Below are positions 26,293-35,835 of a stretch of DNA of 64,000 nucleotides, piece by piece (positions within the stretch are counted from its first letter, which is position 1; the number at the start of each line of letters is the position of its first letter). Source of the DNA: Pseudomonadota bacterium. Lineage in GTDB: Bacteria > Desulfobacterota > Desulfobacteria > Desulfobacterales > RPRI01. The notes beneath the pieces are model-generated. The model had not been told where the DNA came from, ran no database searches, and worked only from the letters and a program-made list of their open reading frames with translations. Both the position numbers and the translations under genes were made by a program. The stretch lies in NCBI GenBank assembly GCA_018817425.1, contig JAHITX010000058.1, positions 1 through 64,000 on the forward strand, written 5' to 3'.

Positions 26293-26350
26293 AAAAAAGC
26301 CACGAAGGCTTAAGGGCGAATATCGCCCTTAAGCCTTCGTGGCTTTTTTT
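26293..26350 (+). terminator. Hairpin f: 25-bp perfect inverted repeat between cooT and the TonB2-type operon
   Basis: The arms contain AAAAAAGCCACGAAGGC and TTAAGGGC with perfect complements, a seven-base loop and a terminal T run. It can terminate cooT transcription, but the next start (26373) is only 22 bases further with no room for a promoter, so any read-through into the next operon must pass it. Confidence 0.8.
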
Positions 26351-26372
26351 GTTGTTTTAATAAGGAGGCAGA

Positions 26373-27149
26373 TTGATAAAAATTGTTAATGTTATAAGAA
26401 TGTTAATTGCCATTGCCGTAATTATACCGCTTCAAATAGTATATGCCGGCAATGATGTTTATGATCAGATTGAAAAGCCTGTTCGGAAGGCAATTGACAT
26501 ACGCCGTGAAACACAAAAGGCCCAAACAAGCTGGCAGGAACAAAGTCAAAGACTCTTAGATGATTATGAGCAACTGCAACTGGCCAATGAGCAATTGAAG
26601 ATGCAAAGAGAAAATCTTAAGAAAAGCGTTTCCGCCGCAAAACTCCGTGTTGCAGAAAAAGAAACGCAGCTAAAAGATATTAAAAAAATATCCGTTCAGA
26701 TCAAGCCATTTCTAAATGAATTGGTTATCAGCATGCATCAAATGATTGAAGATGACATGCCGTTTTTAAGTGATGAGCGTTGTAAACGTCTCAACAGATT
26801 AGACCAAATGCTATTGGAACCTGATGTGGCGGTAAGCGAAAAATTCCGTAAAATTATGGAAGCTCTGATGGTGGAGGCTGAATATGGGCGGACTATCGAA
26901 GTTTATCAGGAAACAATAGAAACGGACGGCAGCAAAATACTAGTCAATATCTTCAGGCTTGGCCGGATTGCTCTGTTTTACCAGAGTCTTGATGGAAAGG
27001 AATCCGGGTTTTACAATGTTGCTTTATCTGCATGGGAACCCCTGCCGGAATCTTATAACTACACAATTCAAAACGCCATTGATATCGGAGCTAAAAGACG
27101 GCCGGTTGAAATGTTGAATCTGCCTATAGGAAGGATAACTGTAAAATGA
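26373..27149 (+). CDS. DUF3450 periplasmic coiled-coil protein, first gene of a TonB2-type energiser operon
   Basis: The product is 258 residues with a TTG start after AAGGAGG. A signal peptide ends near VYAGND. Residues 35-110 form a long coiled coil (QEQSQRLLDDYEQLQLANEQ, LKMQRENLKKSV). The C-terminal half matches DUF3450 (EDDMPFLSDERCKRLNRLDQ, NIFRLGRIALFYQSLDGKES). In Vibrio and Shewanella the same kind of protein opens the TonB2 cluster ahead of TtpC, ExbB2, ExbD2 and TonB2, which is the order seen here. It overlaps the next gene by four bases. Confidence 0.82.
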   Translation: MIKIVNVIRMLIAIAVIIPLQIVYAGNDVYDQIEKPVRKAIDIRRETQKAQTSWQEQSQRLLDDYEQLQLANEQLKMQRENLKKSVSAAKLRVAEKETQLKDIKKISVQIKPFLNELVISMHQMIEDDMPFLSDERCKRLNRLDQMLLEPDVAVSEKFRKIMEALMVEAEYGRTIEVYQETIETDGSKILVNIFRLGRIALFYQSLDGKESGFYNVALSAWEPLPESYNYTIQNAIDIGAKRRPVEMLNLPIGRITVK

Positions 27150-28579
27150 AATATCTGCTTTACCCGGTATTAACCGGATTCATTATATCTGCGATATTGG
27201 TTTTTTCGGTTTATGCTCAGGATATGCGTGCAATTCAGGTACAGGCACAAAAAACAAAAGAGGTGCTGATTCAAAAAGCGGCTACCGAGCTTGAGTCTGC
27301 CAGGCAGGAAGCGACAAAAAATCTGGAGCATATTGCCAGCGACAGGTCTGCCATGGAAAAAGCCGTTGCAGAATTAAGAGCGAAAAACCGTCAAATAGAA
27401 AAAGAAAATGAAGTGCTTAATACTCAGGAGCGTAACCTTTTGGAAAAAGAGAAAATATTAATCCTGGAACTGGCCGACTCTGACAGTATGGTTCGTGAGC
27501 TTGTGGGGGTAATCCGGATTAACGCAAAAGACATATCTGCACTGGTGAATGAAAACCTTCAGAGCGCAATAAGTAAAAATAATTCTGATTTTCTGCAGGC
27601 TGTAACAGCTCAGTCAAAATTTCCGGGGATGGAAGAGATTCGCAGTATGGCCGAAATGCTTTTCGGGCAAGTAAAAACATCAGGAGAAGTAAGTATTAAA
27701 AAAGGTATTATCGTTGACCGTGCAGGTAAAGAAACTCATGCAGATATTCTTAGTTTGGGATGTTTCACCGCAGCATATAGATCCGGCGGTGAAACAGGCT
27801 TTTTGAATTATTCCGAAGCAGGGAAAAAACTCTATGCTCTTTCAAAGCTGCCTTCAGGACGCCTTCAAAAACAGTTAGTCCGTTACATGGAAGGCAGGTC
27901 TGAAGCAGTACCCATAGATGTTTCAAGGGGTGCCGCCCTTCGGCAGTTAACCCATGAGTTAAGTCTGTGGCAACAGATTCCCAAGGGGGGGGCCCTGGTT
28001 TGGCCGATTCTCACGATCCTGTTTATAGGTGTTATAATTGTAGTTGAACGTATCGTATTTTTGAACCGAAAACGCATTAATGACAGCAGCGTTATCGGAA
28101 AGATTGAAACCATGGTCAATGAGCAGAATTGGGAAGGGAGTCAAGAAATCTGTGCATCTTATCCTGGAAAATCTGTTATCAGGGTATTGAAAGCCGCTTT
28201 GAACTGTCGCAACATGCCTCGCGAAGATATGGAAAATGCAGTGCATGAGTCCATCCTGACGGAGATTCCTCCTTTGGAGCGCTTTTTATCCACCCTTGGT
28301 ATGCTGGCTGCGATTGCTCCACTTTTGGGTTTATTGGGTACGGTAACCGGTATGATCGATACCTTCCATATAATTACTCAGTACGGCACAGGTGATCCAC
28401 GTATGATGTCCGGCGGCATTTCGGTGGCTTTGGTAACCACAATGCTTGGTTTATCTGTGGCTATTCCTATTATGTTTGCACATACATTACTCAGCCGTGC
28501 TGTGGATAACATGGTCGGTCAGATGGAAGAAAAAGCTGTGGCGCTGATAAATATTATTCATAAAAACCGGGGGAACTGA
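27146..28579 (+). CDS. TtpC-like large ExbB/TolQ protein with N-terminal coiled coil
   Basis: The product is 477 residues. A signal or first membrane segment ends at VYAQDM, and residues 30-125 are coiled coil. A middle periplasmic part resembles the upstream DUF3450 protein (SLGCFTAAYRSGGETGFLNY). From about residue 285 there is a MotA/TolQ/ExbB channel domain with three membrane helices and the signature LAAIAPLLGLLGTVTGMIDT. This fusion architecture is that of TtpC, needed by TonB2 systems. The stop and the next ATG overlap. It would couple proton motive force to TonB with the smaller ExbB that follows. Confidence 0.85.
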   Translation: MKYLLYPVLTGFIISAILVFSVYAQDMRAIQVQAQKTKEVLIQKAATELESARQEATKNLEHIASDRSAMEKAVAELRAKNRQIEKENEVLNTQERNLLEKEKILILELADSDSMVRELVGVIRINAKDISALVNENLQSAISKNNSDFLQAVTAQSKFPGMEEIRSMAEMLFGQVKTSGEVSIKKGIIVDRAGKETHADILSLGCFTAAYRSGGETGFLNYSEAGKKLYALSKLPSGRLQKQLVRYMEGRSEAVPIDVSRGAALRQLTHELSLWQQIPKGGALVWPILTILFIGVIIVVERIVFLNRKRINDSSVIGKIETMVNEQNWEGSQEICASYPGKSVIRVLKAALNCRNMPREDMENAVHESILTEIPPLERFLSTLGMLAAIAPLLGLLGTVTGMIDTFHIITQYGTGDPRMMSGGISVALVTTMLGLSVAIPIMFAHTLLSRAVDNMVGQMEEKAVALINIIHKNRGN

Positions 28580-29190
28580 TGGTTAATGCGATCCGGTATA
28601 TTTATTACGGCATGGATGATTATATCAAAGCAGGGGGAGTTGTTATGGTACCGCTTTTTGCGGTCAGTATCGTTATGTGGTTGCTTATTATCGACCGTGC
28701 CATGTTTTTCAGACGCCTGTATCACAAGAATATGGATTCAAAAACTGCATGGAGTCATACTAACGAAGGTCGTATGCCGGACCCTGCACAATATCGTGGG
28801 GTGGTTTCACTGCTTGTGGCGGAATTTGTGAGCAGGCGTCACGGGAACAAGGAGTTGGATCTTCATATTCTTGATGAAATTATACAGAAGCTCAGCCGCC
28901 GCCTTACTGGTTATTTGGCGTTAATCGGCGTACTTGCAGCTATAGCGCCACTTTTGGGTTTGCTGGGTACTGTAACCGGCATGATTGCAACATTTGATGT
29001 GCTGGCAGTATTTGGAACAGGTAATGCAAAAGCTATGGCAGGAGGTATTTCAGAAGCTTTGATTACTACTCAAACCGGTCTTTTGGTGGCGATACCAGGT
29101 TTGTATATGAAAGGTTTTCTGGACCGACGAGCGCAGATATTAAAACAACGAATTGAAGCAGTAGGGTTTTATTTAAAACGGCATTTATAA
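28579..29190 (+). CDS. exbB: ExbB/TolQ family proton channel subunit
   Basis: The product is 203 residues with three membrane helices. The channel signature VLAAIAPLLGLLGTVTGMIA is followed by GGISEALITTQTGLLVAIPG, the pore helix with conserved Thr. It overlaps the preceding gene by one base. It has the ordinary short ExbB architecture without an N-terminal extension, so the operon carries one large and one small ExbB, as in TonB2 clusters. Confidence 0.88.
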   Translation: MVNAIRYIYYGMDDYIKAGGVVMVPLFAVSIVMWLLIIDRAMFFRRLYHKNMDSKTAWSHTNEGRMPDPAQYRGVVSLLVAEFVSRRHGNKELDLHILDEIIQKLSRRLTGYLALIGVLAAIAPLLGLLGTVTGMIATFDVLAVFGTGNAKAMAGGISEALITTQTGLLVAIPGLYMKGFLDRRAQILKQRIEAVGFYLKRHL

Positions 29191-29226
29191 GATTTGATAG
29201 TTGATTTTGTTTAAGGGAAAAATATT

Positions 29227-29646
29227 ATGCTAAATATCACAGCAGCAAGACGAAGTAAGCGCGGTGTAACGGAATTGAACATGGCGCCGCTTATAGACAT
29301 GGTTTTTATCCTGTTGATCTTTTTTCTGGTGACAACTTCTTTTGTAAAAGAGACGGGAATCGATGTGAACCGGCCCACTGCCTCTACAGCAGTCAGCCAA
29401 TCCAAAGCAACCATTCTTATTGCAGTGGATCAGCAAAACCGTATTTTTATAGATCATCGTGAAATTGATATCCGCGCAGTGCGTGCTAATGTTGAACGCA
29501 ATCTTGCCGAGAATCCTGATGGTGCTATTATTGTTGTTGCGGACAAAGCCAGTACTACAGGAACAGCTATTACGGTTATGGACGGATGCCGTATGGCAGG
29601 TGCAAAAAATGTTTCTTTGGCTGCCGGTCTGCCGGAGAGTCAATAA
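29227..29646 (+). CDS. exbD: ExbD/TolR family protein
   Basis: The product is 139 residues. The cytoplasmic start RRSKRGVTELNMAPLIDMVF contains the proton-relay Asp in PLIDMVF within a single membrane helix (ILLIFFLVTTSFV). The periplasmic domain carries DQQNRIFIDHREID and IIVVADKAST. It forms the stator with the two ExbB-type proteins. A 142-bp mobile element separates this gene from tonB. Confidence 0.88.
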   Translation: MLNITAARRSKRGVTELNMAPLIDMVFILLIFFLVTTSFVKETGIDVNRPTASTAVSQSKATILIAVDQQNRIFIDHREIDIRAVRANVERNLAENPDGAIIVVADKASTTGTAITVMDGCRMAGAKNVSLAAGLPESQ

Positions 29647-29655
29647 GAAAGAATA

Positions 29656-29797
29656 GAGCTAGTTTCAAAACGTCCCATTTTGGCCGATCTCTGCGTTGGG
29701 TAAAAATTTTAATCCTCGAAATACTACATGTATTCCTGCGGTTAAAATTTTTACCCGCCTTGACCTTGACCAAACTGAAACGTTTTGAAAGTAGCTC
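29656..29797. mobile_element. 142-bp MITE-like element, copy 2, between exbD and tonB
   Basis: Ends are GAGCTAGTTTCAAAACG and CGTTTTGAAAGTAGCTC. The flanks AATA and AAAA are only a near match for a target duplication. The inner stem reads TTTTAATCC with GGTTAAAA, where copies 1, 3 and 5 have a CAATCC/GGTTG-type pairing, so both sides changed together. It sits inside an operon. Confidence 0.8.
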
Positions 29798-29843
29798 AAA
29801 AGTATTTATTTTACGAAATATGGGGTATCGGAGATTTGATAGC

Positions 29844-30536
29844 ATGGATGACTTTCGACAGTACTATTATAAAGTAATTCACCGTAAAAACTGGGCTACC
29901 TGGATGTGGGCCGGGGTAGGGGCATTTGGTATGAATTTGATGTTGTTCGCCATGATGCCCAATCTGTTGCATCGTTCATCCGCTCCGCCGTTACTGGATA
30001 CTCTGGTTCCCCAGATTAATGTGATTCGTATCAGGCGGCCTGATACACCGGTGGAACGAAAACAGCCAAAACTCCCTGAGCCTGTGGCCAAAAAAATCGA
30101 AGTTTCTGTTCCTGCCTACCGTCTGTCTACGCCACGGAATTATAATATTCCGTTTGAAGTCAATACCAGACTGCCGGCCGGGTCAGATAGCGTTCAGGTT
30201 CCACCCATGGCTCAGATGGCAGTAAATATACCTGATACTTCCGGCATTGCCATGTTGGGTGACCTTGATCAACCGCTGGTGACGTTAACACGCATGCCGC
30301 CGTTTTATCCTCTTGAAGCCAAACGCAGAGGGATTGAAGGATGGGTTAATGTAAAGTTTGTTGTCAACAAACAGGGTCAACCGGAAAATATATCAGTTGT
30401 TGAAGCAAAACCTCCCCGTATTTTTGATGCAAGTGTTTTGCGCTGTATATCAGGCTGGCGTTTTAAGCCTGGAACCATACAAGGCTTGCCCGTAAAGGTA
30501 TGGGCAGAAACAACAATCCGTTTTGAATTGGAATAA
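29844..30536 (+). CDS. tonB: TonB family energy-transducing protein
   Basis: The product is 230 residues from the ATG at 29844, which has GGAG ten bases upstream. The open frame to the left runs into the mobile element and exbD and is not real. One N-terminal membrane helix (WMWAGVGAFGMNLMLFAMM) is followed by a Pro-rich spacer (RRPDTPVERKQPKLPEPV) and a C-terminal TonB domain (PPFYPLEAKRRGIEGWVNVK, DASVLRCISGWRFKPGT). The YPLEAKRRGIEG motif contacts receptor TonB boxes. Four receptor genes in the window are potential clients, the nearest two genes downstream. Confidence 0.87.
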   Translation: MDDFRQYYYKVIHRKNWATWMWAGVGAFGMNLMLFAMMPNLLHRSSAPPLLDTLVPQINVIRIRRPDTPVERKQPKLPEPVAKKIEVSVPAYRLSTPRNYNIPFEVNTRLPAGSDSVQVPPMAQMAVNIPDTSGIAMLGDLDQPLVTLTRMPPFYPLEAKRRGIEGWVNVKFVVNKQGQPENISVVEAKPPRIFDASVLRCISGWRFKPGTIQGLPVKVWAETTIRFELE

Positions 30537-30540
30537 AAAT

Positions 30541-31944
30541 ATGGAAACCTTAAAAAAGATAATGCAAAGTGTATTACTGGTAATATTGGTGTCGGCAGCT
30601 ATAACCTTTACTTGCCCATCAGTCTGCAAGGCCGGGTATGACTTTGGGAAATTACCCGTTTCAGTGAGATTAGTACTATCTGATGTAAGGGATTTAATGA
30701 ACAAAAAAGAGTACGATCGGGTTGTAGAAAGAATCCTTGCATTCCGGACAGGTGAATGCAAAACCTCATCAAAAAAAACCGAAACCGGGGAATATGGGCA
30801 TCCCCTTATTTGCTTTACTCTTGGCAACTGTTATCTTTTGCAGGGAAATTATTTAAATGCAAAAAAAGAGTATACAGCATCGGTAAAGCAAACTCCGGAG
30901 TTTTTAGAAGGCTGGTTGAATCTGGCTAAAACCTGTTATGAACTCAAAGAATATAATGAAGCCGCAAAATGTTATGCCCGTGCCTATGAACAATCGGGTC
31001 AATCGAATCAATCAGGCCAATCAGGCCGGAAAAATCCTGATTACCTTTACTATTGTGCGGCAGGTTATCTCATGGCCAAAGAATACAGTCTCTCAATTGA
31101 TGTATTTGAAAGACTGTTTCAAGACTACTCAGGAAATATCCAACAGCAGTGGCGGGAAAATTATATCCATGCGCTGCTTTCCGCCGATCAACAACGTCGT
31201 GCACTGCCTGTAATTGAAGCGGTTATAAATGACTCAAAAGGAAAGGATAAAACCAGATGGCAGGAAATACTGCTTCATCTTTATCTGCAACTGGATATGC
31301 GCACGCAGGCACTTTCTTTTGCTGCAAGGCTGGCACGCGATAATCCTTCTGTGGCCGGATGGTGGAAGGCCCTTGTGCACATATATTTACCGTGTGGACG
31401 TTACGAAGATGCTTTGGCAGCTCTTACTATCTACGGATACCTGACGCCGCTCACAGACGAAGAGAAAAAACTGTGGGCCGATTTAAATCTTCAACTTGAA
31501 ATTCCTGTCAGGGCTGCCGGGATTTATGAAAATATATTAAAAGACAATCCTGATAAACGGCTGCTGCAAAATCTTGTGGCGGCTTATCGCAAGCTAAACA
31601 ACAATGAAAAAGCACTGGAACTTTTGGAAAATTTTTTTGCTAAAACCAATGATCCTGAGCTGTTAATGCTAAGAGGAGATTTGCTTTATACGCTAAAACG
31701 TTTCAATGAAGCAAATAATACCTATTGTCGTGCTGCAAAAACCGGTTCACAGGAAGTAGGTCGGGCCTGGTTAATGGCCGGTTATTCAGCATGGAAAACT
31801 AAAGAGTTTGATGCAGGATGCAAAGCTTTTCAAATGGCTGCAAAATACAACGAGCAACGTAAAGCAGCTCTCCTGGCAATGGCCGAAATAAAAAAGAATG
31901 GTAGTGCTTTAAAGTCAAAGAATTCAGAGGAAAGGAAGATGTAA
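30541..31944 (+). CDS. TPR-repeat periplasmic protein of the TonB2-type operon
   Basis: The product is about 467 residues from the ATG at 30541. A signal peptide runs to about residue 30 (PSVCKAGYD). There are at least six tetratricopeptide units: GNCYLLQGNYLNAKKEYTAS, WLNLAKTCYELKEYNEAAKC, CAAGYLMAKEYSLSIDVFER, and more to AWLMAGYSAWKTKEFDAGCK. A TPR protein in this position is a regular member of TonB2/TtpC clusters. A low-complexity SGQSNQSGQSGR insert is at about residue 160. The following receptor gene starts one base after its stop. Confidence 0.82.
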   Translation: METLKKIMQSVLLVILVSAAITFTCPSVCKAGYDFGKLPVSVRLVLSDVRDLMNKKEYDRVVERILAFRTGECKTSSKKTETGEYGHPLICFTLGNCYLLQGNYLNAKKEYTASVKQTPEFLEGWLNLAKTCYELKEYNEAAKCYARAYEQSGQSNQSGQSGRKNPDYLYYCAAGYLMAKEYSLSIDVFERLFQDYSGNIQQQWRENYIHALLSADQQRRALPVIEAVINDSKGKDKTRWQEILLHLYLQLDMRTQALSFAARLARDNPSVAGWWKALVHIYLPCGRYEDALAALTIYGYLTPLTDEEKKLWADLNLQLEIPVRAAGIYENILKDNPDKRLLQNLVAAYRKLNNNEKALELLENFFAKTNDPELLMLRGDLLYTLKRFNEANNTYCRAAKTGSQEVGRAWLMAGYSAWKTKEFDAGCKAFQMAAKYNEQRKAALLAMAEIKKNGSALKSKNSEERKM

Positions 31945-31945
31945 G

Positions 31946-34078
31946 ATGATAAAATTATTGACAAAATGCTTTATCCTTTTAACAGGGATATTAGTAATAA
32001 CCATATCTCCGCTCGCTTATGGCGGGGAAGAAGTTACAGATGAAGTTAAACACCTTGATGATATGGTGGTCAAGGAAAAGGCAGGGGCGCCGGGTCTTGA
32101 ACAAAGCCCTTCGGAAACGATTATTGAGATTGACAAGTTTACTACAATAGGTCCTCAGACCAGTGTGATGGATGTGCTTAAAACACAAGCTATCGTTGAC
32201 TTTCGCGGGGAGAGCGGCCTTGATCCCGGTGTTGACAGCATTTATCTGCGGGGTTTTGACAGCAAGCGATTTGTTACGGCCATTGATTCACTGACCGTAC
32301 AGAAAACCGGTGGCCGGAAATCAAGCAACATTGTGGACTATGCTCTAATGCCCACTTTTTTAATTGAAAAAGTGGAAATTCTGCCAGGACCTCATTCGGC
32401 CCTTTATGATAGCAAAAGCATAGGCGGTGTTGTGAATATGATTTCCAAAAAACCCAGGCGCTATGACACGTTAAAGCCGGATCTTACATTTAAGACCAGC
32501 TATGGCTCTTACGATACCGTAAATAGTGAAGTAGTGGTTCAGGGGGCTGTAAATGTGTTCACATATGACATGGCCTATAAGAAATACAGCACAAACGGTT
32601 ATCTGCGCAATAACGAGACGGATATCGATACTGTTTTCAGCCGTTTTGGTTTATTGTTGCCGGCTGACGGCTTTGCTGCTTTCAGTGTATCCTATTCCGA
32701 GGTAGGACGTGAGGCTCCGGTTAATAATCCAGGATCTGCTCCTCCTTACGAGACTGATTATAATTCAAATTATCCGAAAGTATCGGACAGCCCATGGGAT
32801 CCCGTGCAAAAACCCACCTGGGACGGCAGATCATATTCTTATCGCCTGAATATAGAACAGCCTAGTCCTATAGGTAATCTGACATTCGGCGGCTATTACG
32901 GTGAAGACAATCGTGAACGGGCCTATGAAGAGTGGAACAACAGCAATAATCATGCGCTGGGAACCTATCACACCATAATGGATACGGATTGGTGGCAGCA
33001 GGGAGGCAAGATCCAGGATGAAATAAAATGGACGGATAACCATATTACTACTGTCGGGTATGATATGGTAAAGCTTTATGACGACGGTCTCGATGACCGC
33101 AAGACCAAGCGTATACATAAAAATGGCGGTTATGTACAACACCAGTGGGCTATAACTCCTTCGGTAGATCTGAGACTGGGGATGCGCTATGAAGATGTCG
33201 GGGTATGGGTTACAAATACCGGAACAAATTCCATACCGGGAAGAGATGAAAAAATTAAACGCAACTGGGACGAACTTATGCCCAAATCATTTGCCACCTG
33301 GAAAATGGACCAAGTGGCTCCCTGGCTGCGTGATACATCGTTATCTGCAGGCATAAGCAAAATATGGCGTGCTCCTGACTACCACGGTGATTATAATCCC
33401 CAAGGCAGGCCGGCAGGTGCCTGGCTTGAGCCGGAGCACGGCATAGGTTATGATCTGGTATTTAACCGAAGATTATTTCGGGACATAAATTTCAAACTAA
33501 ACTATGCTTTTTACGAGATCAAAGATTTTATCGCAACTAACAGTACTTATGCCAATTATACCGGGGCATCTGCCGGCAGCCTGCGTTATAGTGATTATAA
33601 GGTAAATCTGGAAAAGGTTTACCGGCATGGAGTGGATGTGGAAATGGGTGGCCATTTGACGGATGCACTCTCATTTTACCTGACATATGCATGGCAGATT
33701 TTTGAAAACGAAGGTAATGAACCGGCAGCGGAAACCGAACTGGATCAGCGAGCCAGAAACCGGGTGGGAGCAGGTTTGAGATATGCGCTTTATGAAAAAA
33801 CGACACTGATGATGGATTACTATTACCAGAGTGAAGAGACCACTGAGATTTCCGAAGAAATTGCGGAAGATGTCTGGGATTTTCGCAATGTGGATATAGA
33901 TGAATATCATATTGTGGATATAGGCGTTCAGCAAACTTTGGTAGATGATGCCTGGGCATTTAAAAATGTTACACTAAACGTTTATGTTAAAAATCTGTTT
34001 GATAAAGAATACTACGATACATCCGGATACAGGGCTACAGACATGTTCTTTGGCGTGTCGTTCAGTGCGAAGATGTAA
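31946..34078 (+). CDS. TonB-dependent outer-membrane receptor in the TonB2-type operon
   Basis: The product is 710 residues with a signal peptide to PLAYGGEE. TonB-box-like HLDDMVVKEKAG, a plug domain (VMDVLKTQAIVDFRG, IYLRGFDSKRF, VEILPGPHSALYDSKSIGGV) and a barrel ending MFFGVSFSAKM. It starts one base after the TPR gene, so it is the dedicated client of this energiser, and it is followed within 20 bases by an exported tetrapyrrole-methylase-like protein. It is not a close paralogue of the receptors at 15625 and 19744. Ligand inferred to be a nickel/cobalt chelate, corrinoid or other metallated tetrapyrrole. Confidence 0.88.
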   Translation: MIKLLTKCFILLTGILVITISPLAYGGEEVTDEVKHLDDMVVKEKAGAPGLEQSPSETIIEIDKFTTIGPQTSVMDVLKTQAIVDFRGESGLDPGVDSIYLRGFDSKRFVTAIDSLTVQKTGGRKSSNIVDYALMPTFLIEKVEILPGPHSALYDSKSIGGVVNMISKKPRRYDTLKPDLTFKTSYGSYDTVNSEVVVQGAVNVFTYDMAYKKYSTNGYLRNNETDIDTVFSRFGLLLPADGFAAFSVSYSEVGREAPVNNPGSAPPYETDYNSNYPKVSDSPWDPVQKPTWDGRSYSYRLNIEQPSPIGNLTFGGYYGEDNRERAYEEWNNSNNHALGTYHTIMDTDWWQQGGKIQDEIKWTDNHITTVGYDMVKLYDDGLDDRKTKRIHKNGGYVQHQWAITPSVDLRLGMRYEDVGVWVTNTGTNSIPGRDEKIKRNWDELMPKSFATWKMDQVAPWLRDTSLSAGISKIWRAPDYHGDYNPQGRPAGAWLEPEHGIGYDLVFNRRLFRDINFKLNYAFYEIKDFIATNSTYANYTGASAGSLRYSDYKVNLEKVYRHGVDVEMGGHLTDALSFYLTYAWQIFENEGNEPAAETELDQRARNRVGAGLRYALYEKTTLMMDYYYQSEETTEISEEIAEDVWDFRNVDIDEYHIVDIGVQQTLVDDAWAFKNVTLNVYVKNLFDKEYYDTSGYRATDMFFGVSFSAKM

Positions 34079-34097
34079 TTAAAGAGGAATTAAAAAA

Positions 34098-34955
34098 ATG
34101 AGAAAAATCATTTATTGCGTTTGTGTGTTTATACTTATGGCTGTGATAGGCGATGCGTTCGCAGATGAGGTCGGACAGACAACCAAGGCACATTTTTATC
34201 TGGTAAGCGTAGGCAATGGTTCTGCAGATAATATTACCCTGCGTGCCGTAAAAGTAATCAAAAAATCGGATATTGTTTTTTGTCATGAAAGAGTTAAAGA
34301 GAAATTTCCTGAACTTTTGCAGGGCAAGGAAATACATGATCCGGGTTTTGGTATTTTTGCCGTATACGGCAAAAAGGCGGAAGATGTTAGGAAAAACAAA
34401 CGCTTCAATTATGAAGAAAAGGTTAAACAACTTGAAGAGATTACAAAGATTATAAGAAATGCAGTAAAGCAGGGAAAGACTGTATCCGTTTTAGACAGTG
34501 GCGATCCTACCATTTATGGGCCGAATATGTGGTATGTTGAGGCATTTGAAGACCTTGATCCTGAAATCATTCCCGGTGTCAGTTGCTTTAATGCAGCCAA
34601 TGCAGCACTGAAAAAAGGTGTGACATCCGGCATAAAAACTCACTCGGTAATTTTAACCGCATCTTTTGGAAAAGAAGATTATGCAGGAGCAGACAGCATA
34701 GAAAAACTTTCCGAACATCAGGCGACTATGGCTTTTTTTACCATGTTTTTGGATCTGCCGGAAGTAATAAAAAAATTAAAAACCCATTATCCGTCCGACA
34801 CTCCCATAGCAATTGTGCTTTATGCCGGTTATAAAGATAAAGAAAAAGTCATTTATGCTACTCTTGACACAATTTTAGATAAAATCGGCGAAGACAAATT
34901 GCCTTTTGAGCATATGATTTATGTGGGTGACTTTTTGGCTAACCGTTATAACTAA
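34098..34955 (+). CDS. Exported tetrapyrrole-methylase-fold protein (CbiF/CobM superfamily) 1
   Basis: The product is 285 residues. A clear Sec signal peptide (basic MRK, hydrophobic core, GDAFADEV) precedes a complete tetrapyrrole methylase domain: FYLVSVGNGSADNITLRA (family motif VGxGPGDPDLLTLRA, here with Ser for the Asp), VSVLDSGDPTIYGPNM, and IIPGVSCFNAANAALKKG. Normal family members are cytoplasmic SAM enzymes of cobalamin, siroheme or F430 synthesis. SAM is not expected in the periplasm, so a binding or chaperone role for a tetrapyrrole ligand is my inference. It lies in one operon with a TonB receptor and a DUF4198 protein. Confidence 0.78.
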   Translation: MRKIIYCVCVFILMAVIGDAFADEVGQTTKAHFYLVSVGNGSADNITLRAVKVIKKSDIVFCHERVKEKFPELLQGKEIHDPGFGIFAVYGKKAEDVRKNKRFNYEEKVKQLEEITKIIRNAVKQGKTVSVLDSGDPTIYGPNMWYVEAFEDLDPEIIPGVSCFNAANAALKKGVTSGIKTHSVILTASFGKEDYAGADSIEKLSEHQATMAFFTMFLDLPEVIKKLKTHYPSDTPIAIVLYAGYKDKEKVIYATLDTILDKIGEDKLPFEHMIYVGDFLANRYN

Positions 34956-34992
34956 ACAAATTAACAAACCATTTATTTAGGAGAATAATAGA

Positions 34993-35808
34993 ATGAAAAA
35001 AATATTTTGTATAACAGCAGTAATATTCCTGTTTGTTTTAGTATCTTCCGTGAAAGCCCATAATCTCTGGCTGAATCCCGGAAATAACTATCCTGAGATC
35101 GGAACAACAGTGGATATCGGAATCGGATTTGGCCATAAATATCCTGCAAGCCGTGTTGAACAGGAGGTGAAAGATGATCGTCTGGAAGAAATTCAAGTGA
35201 TAGATCCTGATGGCAACATAGCAAATTTGATAAAAGTATCGGCTACGCTTTATAAATTGAAAGTTGAAAAGGCCGGAGCTTATCTGGTAACAGCCAAACT
35301 CAAACCCGGTTATTTTTCGATGACAACCGAGGGCAGAAAATGGGGAGATAAACAATCCGTTGCCAATTGTATTAAATGTACCAATTATCATATAGAAGCC
35401 AAGACGGTCATCATTGCAGGAGGCGATGAAAAAAATCTCAGTCATGTAGCAGGTCAAACTTTGGAATTGATTCCGCTTAATAATCCGGAAAAAATAAAAA
35501 GCGGAGATAAACTAAACGTAAGGGTACTGTTTGATGGAATGCCTCTTTCCAATACATCGGTTAACGCTACTTATGCCGGATTCCAAGACGAAGACATTGC
35601 TCCTCACAAACCTTCGACAGAAGGCAACCAAGGCAGTAGGAGGCATTTTCCTGTTGAAACCGTTACAAACGATAAGGGAGATGCAAAAATCCAATTGGAT
35701 AAACCTGGCTACTGGATGGTGCTTCTTTCACACAAGCCTTCTTATCCGGATAAAGAGATCTGTGATGAATATATGTACAATATTACTTTTACTTTACAGG
35801 TTCAGTAA
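34993..35808 (+). CDS. DUF4198 periplasmic protein (NikK-like) 2
   Basis: The product is 271 residues. A signal peptide is cut near VKAHNLWLNPG, leaving the His-x-Leu-Trp-Leu start of DUF4198. Further features are VDIGIGFGHKYPASR, a GYFSMTTEGRKWG loop shared with the paralogue at 17876, a CIKC pair (residues about 128-131) that could bind metal, and a second half ending ICDEYMYNITFTLQVQ. It lies between the two exported methylase-like genes with gaps of 37 and 27 bases. A metal or metallophore shuttle from receptor to inner membrane is inferred. Confidence 0.78.
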   Translation: MKKIFCITAVIFLFVLVSSVKAHNLWLNPGNNYPEIGTTVDIGIGFGHKYPASRVEQEVKDDRLEEIQVIDPDGNIANLIKVSATLYKLKVEKAGAYLVTAKLKPGYFSMTTEGRKWGDKQSVANCIKCTNYHIEAKTVIIAGGDEKNLSHVAGQTLELIPLNNPEKIKSGDKLNVRVLFDGMPLSNTSVNATYAGFQDEDIAPHKPSTEGNQGSRRHFPVETVTNDKGDAKIQLDKPGYWMVLLSHKPSYPDKEICDEYMYNITFTLQVQ

Positions 35809-35835
35809 TGGATTTTACCCTATGCGGAGGTTTTA

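Noticed and set aside
29230-29643. 137-residue reading frame antisense to exbD
   Set aside because: It mirrors the exbD frame almost exactly, has no ribosome site, and its translation has no family features; exbD is clearly the coding strand.
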